Of a DNA stretch of 64,000 nt, positions 33,770 to 46,200 are shown piece after piece. The position numbers and the translations under genes were made by a program. Positions within the stretch are counted from its first letter, which is position 1, and every line of letters begins with the position of its first letter. Under the pieces are notes generated by a model. The model saw only the letters and a program-made list of their open reading frames with translations, made no database searches and was not told the origin of the DNA. The stretch is from Glandiceps talaboti (taxonomy: Eukaryota > Hemichordata > Enteropneusta > Spengelidae), in contig NC_135557.1 of assembly GCF_964340395.1 (NCBI RefSeq), positions 23,933,875 through 23,997,874 on the forward strand. Reading direction: 5' to 3'.

Positions 33770-36700
33770 AACAAGGAAAAGGTTCGCGCTTCGTCGTTCA
33801 TCAACTACAAATTCCTTATAAAGGAAAGAGTGTGGATGTATTAAACCTCAGACCACCATCTTTAGTGGTTTGAGATGTAACCAGCAAGATTAGTTTAAAG
33901 AGTTTGCAAATGTAAATAAATGAGAACACATGGAAAACCAGCTAAAAGCTACACAGCAAAATCATTTCGGTTTGCAAGGTAAAATAATCCTTATTATAAT
34001 AATAAATGACGATAACTTATAAAGATCATTTGTAAGGCATATATGTTCTCGGAAGAACTACAGACGTTAATGAAGAACATATATACATAATGGGAAGACA
34101 CAGGCTGACAATAAAATAATGTCAACAACAGACAATTGGACAAAAAGGTAAACTAAATTGAAAGAGATGAGTTGTAATGACTAAGGTATAAGAGTCCAAA
34201 AGTCTAAGATGTGGAGAAGGATGTTCCACGTAAAAGGGACAGTGTGAGCGAAAGATCGTTCACCGAATTTCTTCATGAAATGGTATTTCAGGAAACCGGT
34301 ATCTGAAGAACTTGGCTGGAGAGCATACAGCTGAAGATGCCGATACAAAGTTTTGGGACTGGTCGTCTCAATCTACATGTAGTGATAACAAATAGATCAA
34401 TTTTAAAAGAGAGCTGATCGATAGAGTTTAGAAGTTGATTTATATGATCTGGCTATAAGGAAATCCATGGTAGTCGTTATTTCTTGTCTTTCTTACCTCA
34501 TATTTCAATCCAATCCAATGATTACAATACCAGGTAAGATTACAAACACTCGTATCGGTATTGGCCACAAATCCATCAATGAATTCATCCTCGCCTCGGT
34601 TCTCAATTATCACAAGTACAGCATTCATAGCCTCACACTGAGATTTGGCGTCATACCAACTGAGTTTGTTCTGACTGAAAAAGTAGCAAGATCCCGCATA
34701 GTACTGCCATCCATGGCGGCACCACTCTGAAATGCAATCAAAAACATTATTGGCTAAATCTAAAATATCAACATATCAGTAACATGGCTAAAGCAGATCA
34801 TGTAGTGTGACATTATATTACTGGGTTTTGAACAGTAAGGATACACAGTCAGTGAACAATAGCATATGTCAGCCATGGCGATATCGTGTCGAAAAGGCTA
34901 GCGCTCTCAGCAAACATGTGATGTTGCCAAAACTGAAGGTTATTGATAGTTATTAGCTTAGGCTACAATAAAATGAAGTAAACACTTTAAAGAGACCCAA
35001 ATCTGAAGCATAAACGGTAATATAAAACGTCTAAAACGTATGGTAGCCATGTAAATAATTGATTTTTACCTTCCGTAAGGAAGGTTTTGTAATTATGGGT
35101 TGAAAAGTCTGTGTGTGTGTGTGTGTCTGTGTGTGTGTGTCTGTATCACCATTTTCTAAAAAATAAAACGGCAACCTAATCGCACGAACTAAGTGTTTCA
35201 CTACTGTCACCTTGTCTTTATTAAGCAACACTTGACAATAGCACGTTGTTCCAATGCAATATTACCTGAACACTCTTGCGATCTGTCAATGTCAGATTCG
35301 ATTATTATTGTGATTGCACATAGAGTATTTAATTACATTAATCTACAAAAAATATTGAACATCATTTTTTTACTATTGGATTTCATCCATTGTTGAGTGG
35401 CGGAAATAATAAATTGATTTACCTGGTGTTGTTATCATTGGAACCTTTACTGTGACAGATCGAATTGGCATTGTTGTTGTTGTTGTTGTTGCTGCTGTTG
35501 TTGCTGCTGTTTTTGTTGCTGCTGTTGTTGTTGTTGTTGTTGTTGTTGTGATTGCAACACTTGTAGCAGTTAGTTGTTCTGTACATGTACTTGTACTGGC
35601 ATCTGCAAAGAAAATAAGAAAACAAAATAAATCAATTGATAGATTAGAGAAGATATTATATTATCTACATTTGACTCATGTCAAGGTCGAGGAGAAAGGG
35701 GTGATCTATGGAATGTCTGATTGATACAGAGCATTGCAGTGGTTCTGGTTGATACAACAGAGCAGGAAACAATAACAAACTGCACATTACACTTTAAGTT
35801 CCTTTCTAAATCTTGTCTAAATGAAATGAGCTATGGTGCCACAGTGCAGACAGCTAATGCACACACCAAAACGATGACACCCACGTGTCTGCATCTAGTA
35901 CATACAATGTTAGTAGTACTTTTAATTTTAAAAGGTTTATTTCATTCATCAGTGCTAAATACATCAAGAAATTAAAATTGCGATCATGCTATCTTAAAAA
36001 TTAGAATGCGCAGTTTCCTATTGGTTTGCCTAACAAAGCCAGTGAACAAAAACATGTGATATGCTATATGTAGATTGATCATGTTGTCCGAGTGTGCATC
36101 TAGTTGCCGTACGTTGAAATGGCTTATTTCATTCAGACCACATCTCATGTCTGAGACTAAATGTAGCAAAAACTTGCGATCTTGCTATCTAAAGTGCAGA
36201 ATGCGTAGTTACTTATTGATTTTACATTACAGAGCCAGTGAACATTAACCTGCAACGTGATGTACATAGGTTTAGAGTAATCCTATTTTTTAAAAATGTT
36301 TCTAATTATCCGACGAACCCAAAGTTTCAGCGCCAACATCCAACGCCATCTCTGGAAAGAAAAAACGAGTATCTGGACTGTCGACGTCATCTACAGTCAT
36401 TTAGGGGACACTTGTTCACGAACAGAATTTCTTTTCATGATGGAAGTTGTACAAGGGGAGGGGGGCTGCGAACATGTCAATTATGTAGCAAAGCTGGGAA
36501 GGGAGTATCGATAATTACCAGGAATGAAATAAAAAGAAGACAGAGGAGGAAAAGGAGATGCAGATGATTATTCTTTACTTCTTCGACCCATAGTTGCCAT
36601 GAAAAAATAATGAGAAACATAGGGTCAGACTTATCACACATATTTGTATGATGTTGTCTACTGTAGCAACTACAGCATACACACAATGACACATTTATTC

Positions 36701-39700
36701 ATTATATTTACAACTACCATTGCTTACATATAACACTAACATATATACCAATATAGAAAATTGTTACAGTAGTTTATTTTGCTAAATGTGGAAAAACAAT
36801 TCACAAATTATATAAAAGTGTACATTTTTAGAGATCGTCTTTGCTGACACCCTCAACAAAAATGTATGCAATAGCTTCCCACTCCTACAATGACAAAAAA
36901 CCCAGATGTATACGGGCAATAATTATGACCAGTGATTTTTTTGTTTAGAAATTAATAGGTTCTGTAGAAAGTAATTTTAACAGTAACGTGATAGTGAATG
37001 TTGTGAAACAATTTACAGTGATGATAAAGCTTTACGGTTAATCATTTTTTCATGCCGTTTGTCTCCCCCCCCCCCTCCCTCTCACTTTTGTATCGATAAA
37101 AGCGATCTCCCCAAATTGTTGTATACATATAGTATGGTGGAGTGGCCGGGTCGTTTTTAGACAACTGATCAGATACTCAACTTCTAAACATGATATATTT
37201 TCATGACGTTTCCGTATGTCGTCATAAGTTGTAAATAGTTCTATGCTTTTATATTGCCTCAACCACACGATCTTGATGTTGATCAATATGCAAATTGCGT
37301 CAACCACACGATCTTGATGTTGATCAATATGCAAAATACCTGTATCAATTAGTACATCCGTAGTTACACTGGAGTGAGTTGATGTATCTTTAATCCCCTT
37401 TGCACCGTAAGACGGAAATGTTGCATCTACAAGGAAAACTCAATGTTATTATTTAAAAAAATTGTCTATCGTCGCGTATCCTTGTATTTTACATTTGTTT
37501 ACTTTGTGAGGATGTGCATACATAAGATAAACTACCCCATTATATGGCACAGCCCTTCAGCACTTGATGACATATACGTGTAGGCACTTTCTCACGTTCA
37601 AGATATACCCATATTTTAGTACACTTGGCATGTGTCCAAATGACCTTGAATAGAAATACCATACTGAAATAATGATGCTCGATAGATGCTGTGTGCATCC
37701 ATGTATGCGTTTTTGTCCACACTGTGAGTGTATAAAAACAATCACCACGTCACGATATAGATCTACCCTTGATAAAATCCTACCTTATATGGATGGGTAT
37801 AATGAATTAATGTACACAATGCCCCCTATTAAAGTCACACCTTATCATATAGGGGTATGATTACATGAATTAATATATACATGATACCTTGCAATTCTTT
37901 GTACATAAGAACATCCGAGATATAATTATATCAGGTGAATCTGATATTAAACACGTGGCAGTCTGCGTTTTACAAGTTGATCCAAACGTTGGCATTGATA
38001 TAAAAGGATAAAAGTATTCATTGTAAAAAAAAATTGCGTATACCTTTTACTGTACAAACGTTCAAATAATTGCAGCTCTAATATTGGTATGTGTCTTTGG
38101 ATTATTATTTTATCCTCCTCTTCCCAGACAGACTGCCATCTATTGTATTTTCATGCATACAAGCCAACATTAGGGCAGTAAAATAGCATGATATATTGTC
38201 AATATAAATGCCAACAGGTTTAACATTATTTTTTAGGTCTAGATATTGCCTTAAGACATCATATCCTGGCTTCTACATCTCCTCTTAAGACACTATAACT
38301 GCTCAAGAGACTTTGTTTAGATTCTTAATACGGACTTCGGGCCAAATGAAACCATATGTCGGAGTTGTGATGATATAGATTTTAAAAAATGGTAGAATTA
38401 TATTTAAAATTTTCAATATGGTATCTCTACATTATTTCTACTGTTATCTAAAATGTCTGATTTATCCGATTTTTTTTTTCATTTTCCCAAAATCCACGAC
38501 AGTTAAGGGTGAGCAGGAGAACTGTATTTACAAACCAATAGAGTTGAGCCTTGAAATCACGTGTTACATGTTTCTTTCACATGACACAAGTTTTCTTTTG
38601 TAATGTTTGATTCATCTATGGCCTTATGAACCAATATACATATAATATTATTATCAGATTGGTTTATGGAATGTTGTTGAATGTTGTATGTATTGTTGTG
38701 TATTTAGAATTTGTACTATCTTGAGAAGACGAAGACCAAACAAATAAAACCTACTTAGTGTCAAAATCGTAGATTAAAAATGATAAATGTCAGAACTTAT
38801 TTTGAGATCTACAAGGACCTGAACCTTAGGTGATTTGAAAATAAAATAATTACAAATACGTACCGATGTCGTCCTCAGTGGCGCCAGTTAGTTGTGATGT
38901 AGTCGACTGTGGTGAGGTTGTTGATGTCGGTCTATTTTGATCCTTTAAGATATTTCCAAGCCTTCTTGAGACAGTAATATATCCCTTTACCGATGTGCAA
39001 GCCATCCTACTTTCAAGTCCATCACATTTTATATCACCTATTGGAAAATACAACTAGTACATATTAGTTTATTTAAACCATGGTGTCATAACATCACATC
39101 AAATGTGTTTGTTGTAGCTGACAAAACTAAAGCATAAAGACACTTAAATGAGCATAGTTATATTCACAGATGCCTAGTCTGTATTCAGACGCGGATTATA
39201 TTTGTCTTATTCCTAAAACAAAACAAAAACTTCTTAAAATATTTATTTCGTTATTACTAATAAGGGAATTGTCTAAAAACAGGTGGAATGACGCTTGTAC
39301 AACCAAGTACTATAAAGACAGGTACTCGTACTTTACTGACATCTAACATAACTCCTACAGATCACACATAAAAAAAGGTTTATATAGGTTTTCCTACATT
39401 CCATACATATTGACTCGAATTCGATATTGACCTTCATTTGATTGGTCAATTAGGAAGAGATATGACTGGTTAGTAGAGATTGTTTGAACTTGAGATTAAG
39501 TAATTTGATGTAACTTGATTGGTTATGTAATTCCAGTCAGGATCCTAAATAAGTAAATTTGACTCAAGCTGAGTGAAAATTTCATTCCCAATACTTACTT
39601 ACGACAGTTTGATATATACAGGTAGATGCTTGTCTAGTGGTATAAAATTCTATTACGTTGTTCGACGAATTTGAATTTATCTCTCTAAATATCTTCTCTT

Positions 39701-40048
39701 CACTAGCCTCCTTCTTGATCACGGTTTTATCTCCCCACTAGGTCTATTAAAGCTATTGACTGAATTAAATATGTTTGTTTTTCGTGAGACATTGGTTCCA
39801 ATGATGTACAAGTTATCCAGTACACCCTTTAAATATGCAAATCGAAGAAACCCGTTTTCTTCTCCAATCCTCCATCTCCTTAACACTATCCCTATCCCTG
39901 TCTCCCGTTCCTCACCTCTCTATTCTATAGAAACTATATACCTACCTCTGATAAATACTGCCAACACACCAATAGAAATACAAGCAATCAACAGACAGAA
40001 TGGCACAATGCAGATGGTTCTGTCTGGCTTAGCTGAAGATATGGCCAT
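32210..40048 (-). CDS. type II membrane C-type lectin with mucin-like stalk (7 exons)
   Basis: Exons in reading order on the reverse strand: 40048-39946, 39682-39599, 39037-38864, 37426-37340, 35602-35423, 34726-34497, 32380-32210. Together they encode about 342 residues: short cytoplasmic N-terminus, signal-anchor helix, Ser/Thr-rich spacer, and a C-terminal C-type lectin domain ending in TAA at 32210-32212. The first five junctions are phase 1; the intron inside the lectin domain is phase 0. The domain holds the expected Cys pairs and the calcium/sugar motif EPN with a following WID. Likely a cell-surface sugar-binding receptor. The second exon's start is the least certain part. A reverse-strand AATAAA lies at 31979-31984. 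Confidence 0.8.
32675..32814. repeat. long near-perfect hairpin (foldback element)
   Basis: An arm of about 62 bp (ATGTTATTTGCCAAATACCG...) is inverted around a 15-base GC-rich centre (AGAGCCGGAGGCGAG) at 32738-32752. Only a few mismatches interrupt the stem. It lies in the last intron of the lectin gene. It has no coding capacity. Confidence 0.85.
33618..33764. repeat. (CAAA)n/(CA)n compound microsatellite
   Basis: Alternating AAAC and CA runs inside the lectin gene's last intron. Confidence 0.97.
34497..34726 (-). CDS. lectin exon 6: N-terminal half of C-type lectin domain
   Basis: 76 full codons. It starts WCRHGWQYYAGSCYFF, the typical opening with a first Cys pair, then SWYDAKSQCEAMNAVLVII and NRGEDEFI, the two-helix region of the fold. 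It ends HWIGLKYE, the WIGL strand. Insert VCNLTWYC adds two more Cys. Acceptor CATTTCAG, phase 1; donor GTAAGA, phase 0, joining in frame to the last exon. Confidence 0.93.
35110..35142. repeat. (GT)n microsatellite
   Basis: GT run interrupted twice by CT, in a lectin intron. Confidence 0.9.
35423..35602 (-). CDS. lectin exon 5: poly-threonine/alanine stalk
   Basis: 60 codons, phase 1 at both ends. The centre is an (ACA)n/(GCA)n microsatellite translated as runs of Thr and Ala, flanked by DASTSTCTEQ and VTVKVPMITTP. Such a Thr-rich stretch would be heavily O-glycosylated and hold the lectin head away from the membrane. Length is likely to vary between alleles because the coding run is a repeat. 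Confidence 0.8.
36200..37260. other. no gene seen (lectin intron)
   Basis: Intron sequence. An open + strand frame at 36238-36567 has basic composition but no start context, splice sites or recognised similarity, so it is not called. Confidence 0.4.
37261..37336. repeat. 39-bp direct duplication next to a donor site
   Basis: CAACCACACGATCTTGATGT...ATGCAAA occurs twice in tandem (starts near 37260 and 37299), ending at the donor of lectin exon 4. Confidence 0.85.
37340..37426 (-). CDS. lectin exon 4: Ser/Thr-rich stalk
   Basis: 29 codons, phase 1 at both ends (acceptor CTTGTAG, donor GTATTT). Encodes DATFPSYGAKGIKD and TSTHSSVTTDV; no domain, but composition and phase fit a stalk. Confidence 0.7.
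38864..39037 (-). CDS. lectin exon 3: Cys-containing segment and stalk
   Basis: 58 codons, phase 1 at both ends (acceptor CAATAG, donor GTACGT). It starts DIKCDGLESRMACTSVKGYI, faintly like the opening of a rhamnose-binding SUEL-type lectin repeat, but too short to assign. It continues into RPTSTTSPQSTTS, again a likely O-glycosylated stalk. Confidence 0.7.
39599..39682 (-). CDS. lectin exon 2: membrane-proximal segment
   Basis: 28 codons if the acceptor is the AG at 39683-39684; neighbouring AGs are also possible. Encodes EINSNSSNNVIEF with an N-glycosylation-like NSS, then STCIYQTVV. The donor is taken as the second GTAAGT, which alone keeps phase 1 with the next exon. The polypyrimidine tract is poor, so the start is tentative. 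Confidence 0.5.
39946..40048 (-). CDS. lectin exon 1: cytoplasmic tail and signal anchor
   Basis: Begins at ATG (40046-40048, reverse strand) with a short polar N-terminus MAISSAKPDRT and a hydrophobic helix CIVPFCLLIACISIGVLAVF. The absence of a cleavage-like site and the positive charge before the helix fit a type II signal anchor. Donor GTAGGT, phase 1. Confidence 0.65.
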
Positions 40049-41589
40049 GATTAAACAGTACACTAGTTGTAGCTAGCTGCTATCAATTCAACTCAATAGA
40101 AGTGCTGTCAGTGACGTTTTATTTTGACTAAACATAATATATGTAGACTTGTATATATGGAGCAAAATAAACCCCAGGCTTTAACAATATATTCTACTAC
40201 TTATAGATACTGCACCAGATGCTATTCAGTTAAGTACAGTCATTGAACAAGCTTTTCCCTCATTTAACACAAAAAAATAACAAAAAACAGTCAGACACAA
40301 ACTATTTGTCGTTAGTATTTATAAGTTACTAATGTGTATTCATATACATGGGTAATGACACCGCATTGTAAGCGTATTTATATAGACAATACTTGCCTGT
40401 AAATAATGGGCAAAAACAAATAACTGTTTTTCCGATATCATGGCCTCACAATATGGGGTCGGGTACATAGGTATGGAATTTATTTATTTTCACCAGTCAT
40501 ATTGTTTTTTTTATTTTTGAAAAGTATTGGTCAAAAACCCGTTCTGAAATACGTACAGACATCACTGGGAAAAGAAAGCAGACGTGCATGAAGGTCAAGA
40601 AGACAAAGTCAAAGAATTTTTTTTCTTTTTGTTGTAATGTTTCAAAAAAAAAATTCAAGGTTGGAGGCTTAAACTAGAGTGGGTCGAGTTATATCAGAGG
40701 CACACATTTTTTTTGTAATTTGACCTTATTGCAATGTATGGAGTTACAAATACAACTTTGTCATTTTGTTTCACATTGATTTTTCAAGTAGGAAGCCATG
40801 GTAAATTATTTTATAAATTAAAAAATCTAAAATAAGTACCAAATCCTCATTCATATGGCCACTTTAATAATGTACTGGTTCTTGAATTACTTAATATCAT
40901 ACGGCAACTGTTTCTGTGTAATATTTTGTACTCATGAATATTGAATGTTCAACCATTGAATAACGTATTTCTACTATATCCTATGATGCAATGCCCCACA
41001 GCAAAGATACCCTATAAATGCAAAAGATAAACTGCATACTTCTCTCTGAAATCGCATATTGCAGGTGATGGAAAATCATGAAATGACTCCTGAACACACG
41101 TTTTATGTAAATATTTGTATTTCTGTTCTTATAATCGAGATTTGAAAAATAGCACCAATGGCATTGTAACACAACTGTAAGTTAGGCCTAATAAAAAAAA
41201 TTGTTCTGATTACCTACGCTGAATTTTTAGAAAAAGTGTGGTAGGTAGATTTTTTTATTTCTTCCTATCAGATGTACAGCAATTACAGATTGGAAGAACA
41301 GTTTTATATTGTCTTTTTTTAAGTTGGTCAGTTTCCGCATTAACTATTTCTCGAGAGACTTCACAATTTTTGATTTTATTCTTTTTCTCTGGAATATGTA
41401 AAAAAACAAAAACAAAAACAAAAAACCGGATTGGCAGTGAAAAACTACGTGGGGTCAAGCAACTGGAACCAAATTTTTTTTAGGCCTTATGTGTAATTTT
41501 TTCAAAACTTTTATATCAACTTGCCTAACCATCACTGTTGATAAGTGTTGTCATTATATACATCATCATTTTGCTGTTGCTGTGGATGT
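40049..41589. other. no gene seen
   Basis: AT-rich intergenic DNA upstream of the lectin gene. No exon with paired splice signals was found; homopolymer A/T runs are frequent. Confidence 0.4.
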
Positions 41590-42300
41590 AGTCTATTTGC
41601 TAGCCACACATGTTACTTTTTGATTGTTTATTCATTTGCCAATCCATCTATGCTGTTATGTTTGCAATTTACGTAATCATTTGGATGTTGCAATGGGCAT
41701 GATCTTGTTGATAGGCCCATGTATGCAATCACTGTTTGGATGTTTATCCACTTGTCCATCAACGCCTGTTGTCATCTATGCAGTATACATGTACACCATC
41801 ACATGGCTGTTGCTGTGGATGTAGTCTATTTGCTACGCACACGTGTTACTTTTTGATTGTTTATTCATTTGCCAATCCATCTATGCTGTTATGTTTGCAA
41901 TTTACATAATCATTTGGATGTTGCAATGGGCATGATCTTGTTGATAGGCCCATGTATGCAATCACTGTTTGGATGTTTATCCACTTGTCCATCAACGCCT
42001 GTTGTCATCTATGCAGTATACATGTACACCATCACATGGCTGTTGCTGTGGATGTAGTCTATTTGCTACGCACACGTGTTACTTTTTGAATGTTTATTCA
42101 TTTGCCAATCCATCTATGCTGTTATGTTTGCAATTTACATAATCATTTGGATGTTGCAATGGGCATGATCTTGTTGATAGGCCCATGTATGCAATCACTG
42201 TTTGGATGTTTATCCACTTGTCCATCAACGCCTGTTGTCATCTATGCAGTATACATGTACACCATCACTTGGCTGTTGCTATGGACGTGGTCTTGTTGAT
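41590..42300. repeat. 233-bp tandem repeat, three units
   Basis: Units start near 41590, 41823 and 42056 and are nearly identical. Each contains TTTGATTGTTTATTCATTTG (TTTGAATG in the third) and GTTGCAATGGGCATGATCTT. Each unit gives the same short open frame starting MFIHLPIHLCCYVCN, an effect of the repeat. Unit ends resemble GTTGCTATGGGCGTGGTC motifs in the repeat at 56.1 kb. Confidence 0.95.
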
Positions 42301-43200
42301 AGCCATACATGTGATCAACTATTAGATGTAAATTTGTGTATGAAGTACATCTATACATAATTATAAATTGGGGTAAATCTGATTAGATTTATTTGTCAGA
42401 CAATCCTTATCCTTCTTGAAGGAAATGGTGGCTTTAAAAAGACAGTTATGTACGAGTAGACTCCAGTACATCTCACAGTACCTAGTTCACAGACAGAGGA
42501 CATGGGTATTTCCTATAGCCCTTTCCTAGCTGTGCCCATTGAGGCTAAAGACCATACTCAGCAAATTTAACATAACAAGCCAAGTAGTTATTTAGTACCT
42601 TTTCAAAATTAATCAGTCAAGCATGTATTTAATTACTTACATCACACACACACACATTTTGCACTACTGAACTAGTTCAGTTGTGCTAAAAAGTCGATTT
42701 TTTTATTTCAGATCTGCTTTGTAATTTTTGGGCAAGGTTAGATAAATCATGTCTACTTCATCAATAGGTGTCACAGTTCTTTATTGATTCTCAGTATTAA
42801 GAAGTAATGATCTATTTTTAAAACATTGCAGTATTCAACATGTCATAACTACACAACATTTTAGAACAATTTTGGAAATTTCAATGTCTGAAACAGAAAT
42901 ATACAGCATTAAGTCACTGTTGGTAAAAATTGATTGGACTGTTAAAATATATACATATCTGAACACTTCAGATAAAATATCACTGTTGCTGGAATAATGT
43001 TAAAAGTTCATTCATGGAATACAAGTATGAGTATTTTTAATATAACAATTTTGGCTTTTCATTAGTTTGACAGGTATGTATAATTGAATTAAATATCTTT
43101 GCTGAATTTATAATTTTATACAAATGAGTATATGTTGTTTGGAGATTGATGTCAATATTGTGATTATCAACTGGATCTGTGGAATATGATCGGTTGTGAT
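42301..43200. other. intergenic, 3' flank of the dynein gene
   Basis: No exon seen. A short stretch at about 42660-42690 (GCACTACTGAACTAGTTCAG, TTGTGCTAAAAA) matches the end of the dispersed element at 56.1-56.88 kb. Confidence 0.4.
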
Positions 43201-46200
43201 TTATTTAGTATCACAGAGCAAAGCTACACCTCTCAAAATCCAGTGATCTGGACTCTGGACTGTCTTCAACCATAATGGTGTAATGTATGTCAGATCTGTA
43301 CGGCATGGTTTCTTGTAGACAGGACACTGATACAGACGGGGATCTTTGGGTGCAGTGGAGTTGATAGCAAATACATGCACTACTGGTAGTAGTGTGAACA
43401 GCACTTTAGGTGTTGCTTCTATCAGCTTACAACCACGTCTATCCCAGCCTGCTCCATCAAGGTACAATCCGTGTACATATACACCCTCCTAATATTCAAA
43501 TATGAAAAGAACATTTACAATGTAATAACAGGAAAATAAGTCAAACCAAGCAACCTTACATTTTACAGATCAGAGGGACTTCTATTTCACTAACATTCAC
43601 ATGCACTATATACATGTTCATTAACTTTCAACGATCTTATAGGGATGGAGCACCACTCCAAATCCAAATGCTACAACTGGTGTGAACATTCTTTTGAACC
43701 AATAAAGCATGTGACATTTCTGAATACTATAAACATCCTGATTCCAATACCTTTTCTGAATGAGACAGATTCTTTGGAGGGTCACAGCTTACTTTCCTCA
43801 ACATTATTAATCTGAAAATACTTAACGATTCCTTGAATATGAAATTTGATATCATATAAAAAGTTCAACAAGGCAGTGTTCACCAAGAGACTATATACCA
43901 TTGCCTTCTGTCTGACAATACCAGTTGTAATCATATCGAACTACATGTTCAAGGATTTTGCAAGGTATATTCAGATGTATGTAACAGACATTAATGATCA
44001 AAGTCGACCATTTAGCAAATTTAGGTTGTTGTTTTACTTGATAGAACACAGCATTGTTATTGAGGGGGGGGGGGGTCTTAAAAGCTGAATGAATATAAAC
44101 GAAACTGAGACGCTCTTCAATCGCAATCCTGCTGTGTTGAGTAATAAATGTGCCCTTATCTAACGAGTAAAACAACAACTTCAACTTGCAAAATGATTGA
44201 TGTTGCTCATTAAATGTATAGTAGTATGCTATATTCAGTCTTTTGGTGAACACTCCCTGTTCTAGCTGTATTATGATTGATAATACTAACTCTGATATTC
44301 ATACGCTAATATAATTACTGCCATAAGTAAATAAAACTTTTACTTACAGGTGGAGGTGCAGAGATATCTTCTTTAAATTGTCTGATTACTTCATTGTGTA
44401 AAGTGACAGAGTCCAAGGCCCAGCCTTTATGGGCTCTGGTCACTTCCTGTCTCATAGCAGTCAAGAAACCTATGGGGTGAATAAAGTAGTTGATTATTTC
44501 TAGATTATATTATGTCTTTAGGTTCCACTTAATAGTTTTTGCACTACCTACATTGAAAGAGGACCACCTCAAAAACAATGATCACTCAATAATGGGACTG
44601 AAGTTAAACTACTTTGGTAATAATACTCAGCTTGAGTTTGTTTTGAGATTAATTTATATTAGTAAGCGATAGGGGAACGCCAAATTTTGGTGCGTCACTA
44701 GAAATTGTCAGTGGCACATCAAATTGGATTAGAGGGCACACGAATTCTGAGTACATTGTATGTATGAAAATAATCAATTCCACAAACCTTGTGGGTTAAA
44801 GAAGCCTGTCATCCAGAAGACTTGAGGTCTAGACTCAAATATCCAGCTGTGAAACTGTGCATTACGTTCTACAAGTTCTGTAAACCAGAATCCCAGTGTA
44901 GATGATACCCAGGACACTTTGGCCCATAGCGCTGGTACTCTGGCATCATACATGTTATCTAAAGCATCACGTAAATTCTGTTCAAGTAACCACAAAGAAC
45001 AAAAGTTAATCATTCTTATTTATTGAATGCTGAAACAACTTTGTCCATGCAATCATTGGGCACTGTACGTTTTTGACTTGCTCTGGGCACTCTTTTTATA
45101 TCAGTTAGAATCACCAAATCTTAATACCTGTAGTAGAACTGTTCCATCTAAGTATGTCATGAAAAATAATGACTATTTGACTTTTTGGTCGACACCACAA
45201 CTTCCGCTGCCATGTGCTGCACATGTATTACTACATGCATAGACCTGTGTGAGAATAAGTCAACCTTCTTGTAACACTTGTATTTTGACCCTTTAGCATG
45301 AAGTGAAATGCCATCGCAGCTACTGAGAATTAAATTCAAGCTAGCCATCACATCTAACTAGTTGATACCATCAAATTGACATTGTTTTGTATCTTGTAGT
45401 CTTACCTCACTCATAATGATGGTACCTTCTATGGCTAACTTGAGATCAGTCAGAGTATGTCTAACAAGTGTAATCACACGCTGCATTCGATCTATTTCCT
45501 GTCGCAGGAAGATATTCATAGAGTTCAGGGCTCCCATCCTCTGTAGCCGTGCTTTCACCTAGAACAACACAGTTAAAAATCATTAGCTTCAGAGCTGTAT
45601 TTCATTTAAAATATGCTAAAACATGCGTTGGTTAAAGTTATGATAATACTGCACTGGAAAATAAGTCATTGCATGTCAAATTTGGGTAATGATTAGGAAC
45701 AAAATTTATGCTTGAAAAAAAATTATTTCATACCACTATGAAAGAGGTTTGTCCACAACAAAAGAATAATGCTACCTTCTATTATTAGAAATTCTAAGTA
45801 GCACGTAGAAACATAAATTTTTTTTTTTTCCCTGTACAGTATTATATTTTTTCATATTTAGTTCTTAGTTTGTTGTACAATGCACTCAGACAGAGTGTAG
45901 CACGTTTGTTTACGAATTAAAATAATAATAAAATAATAAAATTGAATGGTCATATAACAATACCAGCTACTTTCTACATGTCCTGTTTTCAACCCAGCAA
46001 TGACAACTTTACTGTTTCAAGAACGTTTTCAAGCAGGAAAATGATAACAGACCTCATGAGGCAAGTAGTCAGGTGGCAACTTCTCCAACATATCATTAGC
46101 TTGTCTGTATACAATAGTTTCTCTTGTTTCACCAGCTCCACCACCACCTTCTTTTGGTTGGATGTTGACAATGGTGTCCATAATTTCTTTGGCTGTGTTA

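Noticed and set aside
36238-36567. + strand open frame of 109 codons
   Set aside because: Lies in a lectin intron, has no splice partners or recognised domain, and low-complexity basic end; chance frame.
39756-40076. + strand open frame of 106 codons
   Set aside because: Antisense to the convincing signal-anchor exon of the lectin gene.
41624-42299. Three identical short open frames starting MFIHLPIHL
   Set aside because: Produced by the 233-bp tandem repeat; no other coding sign.
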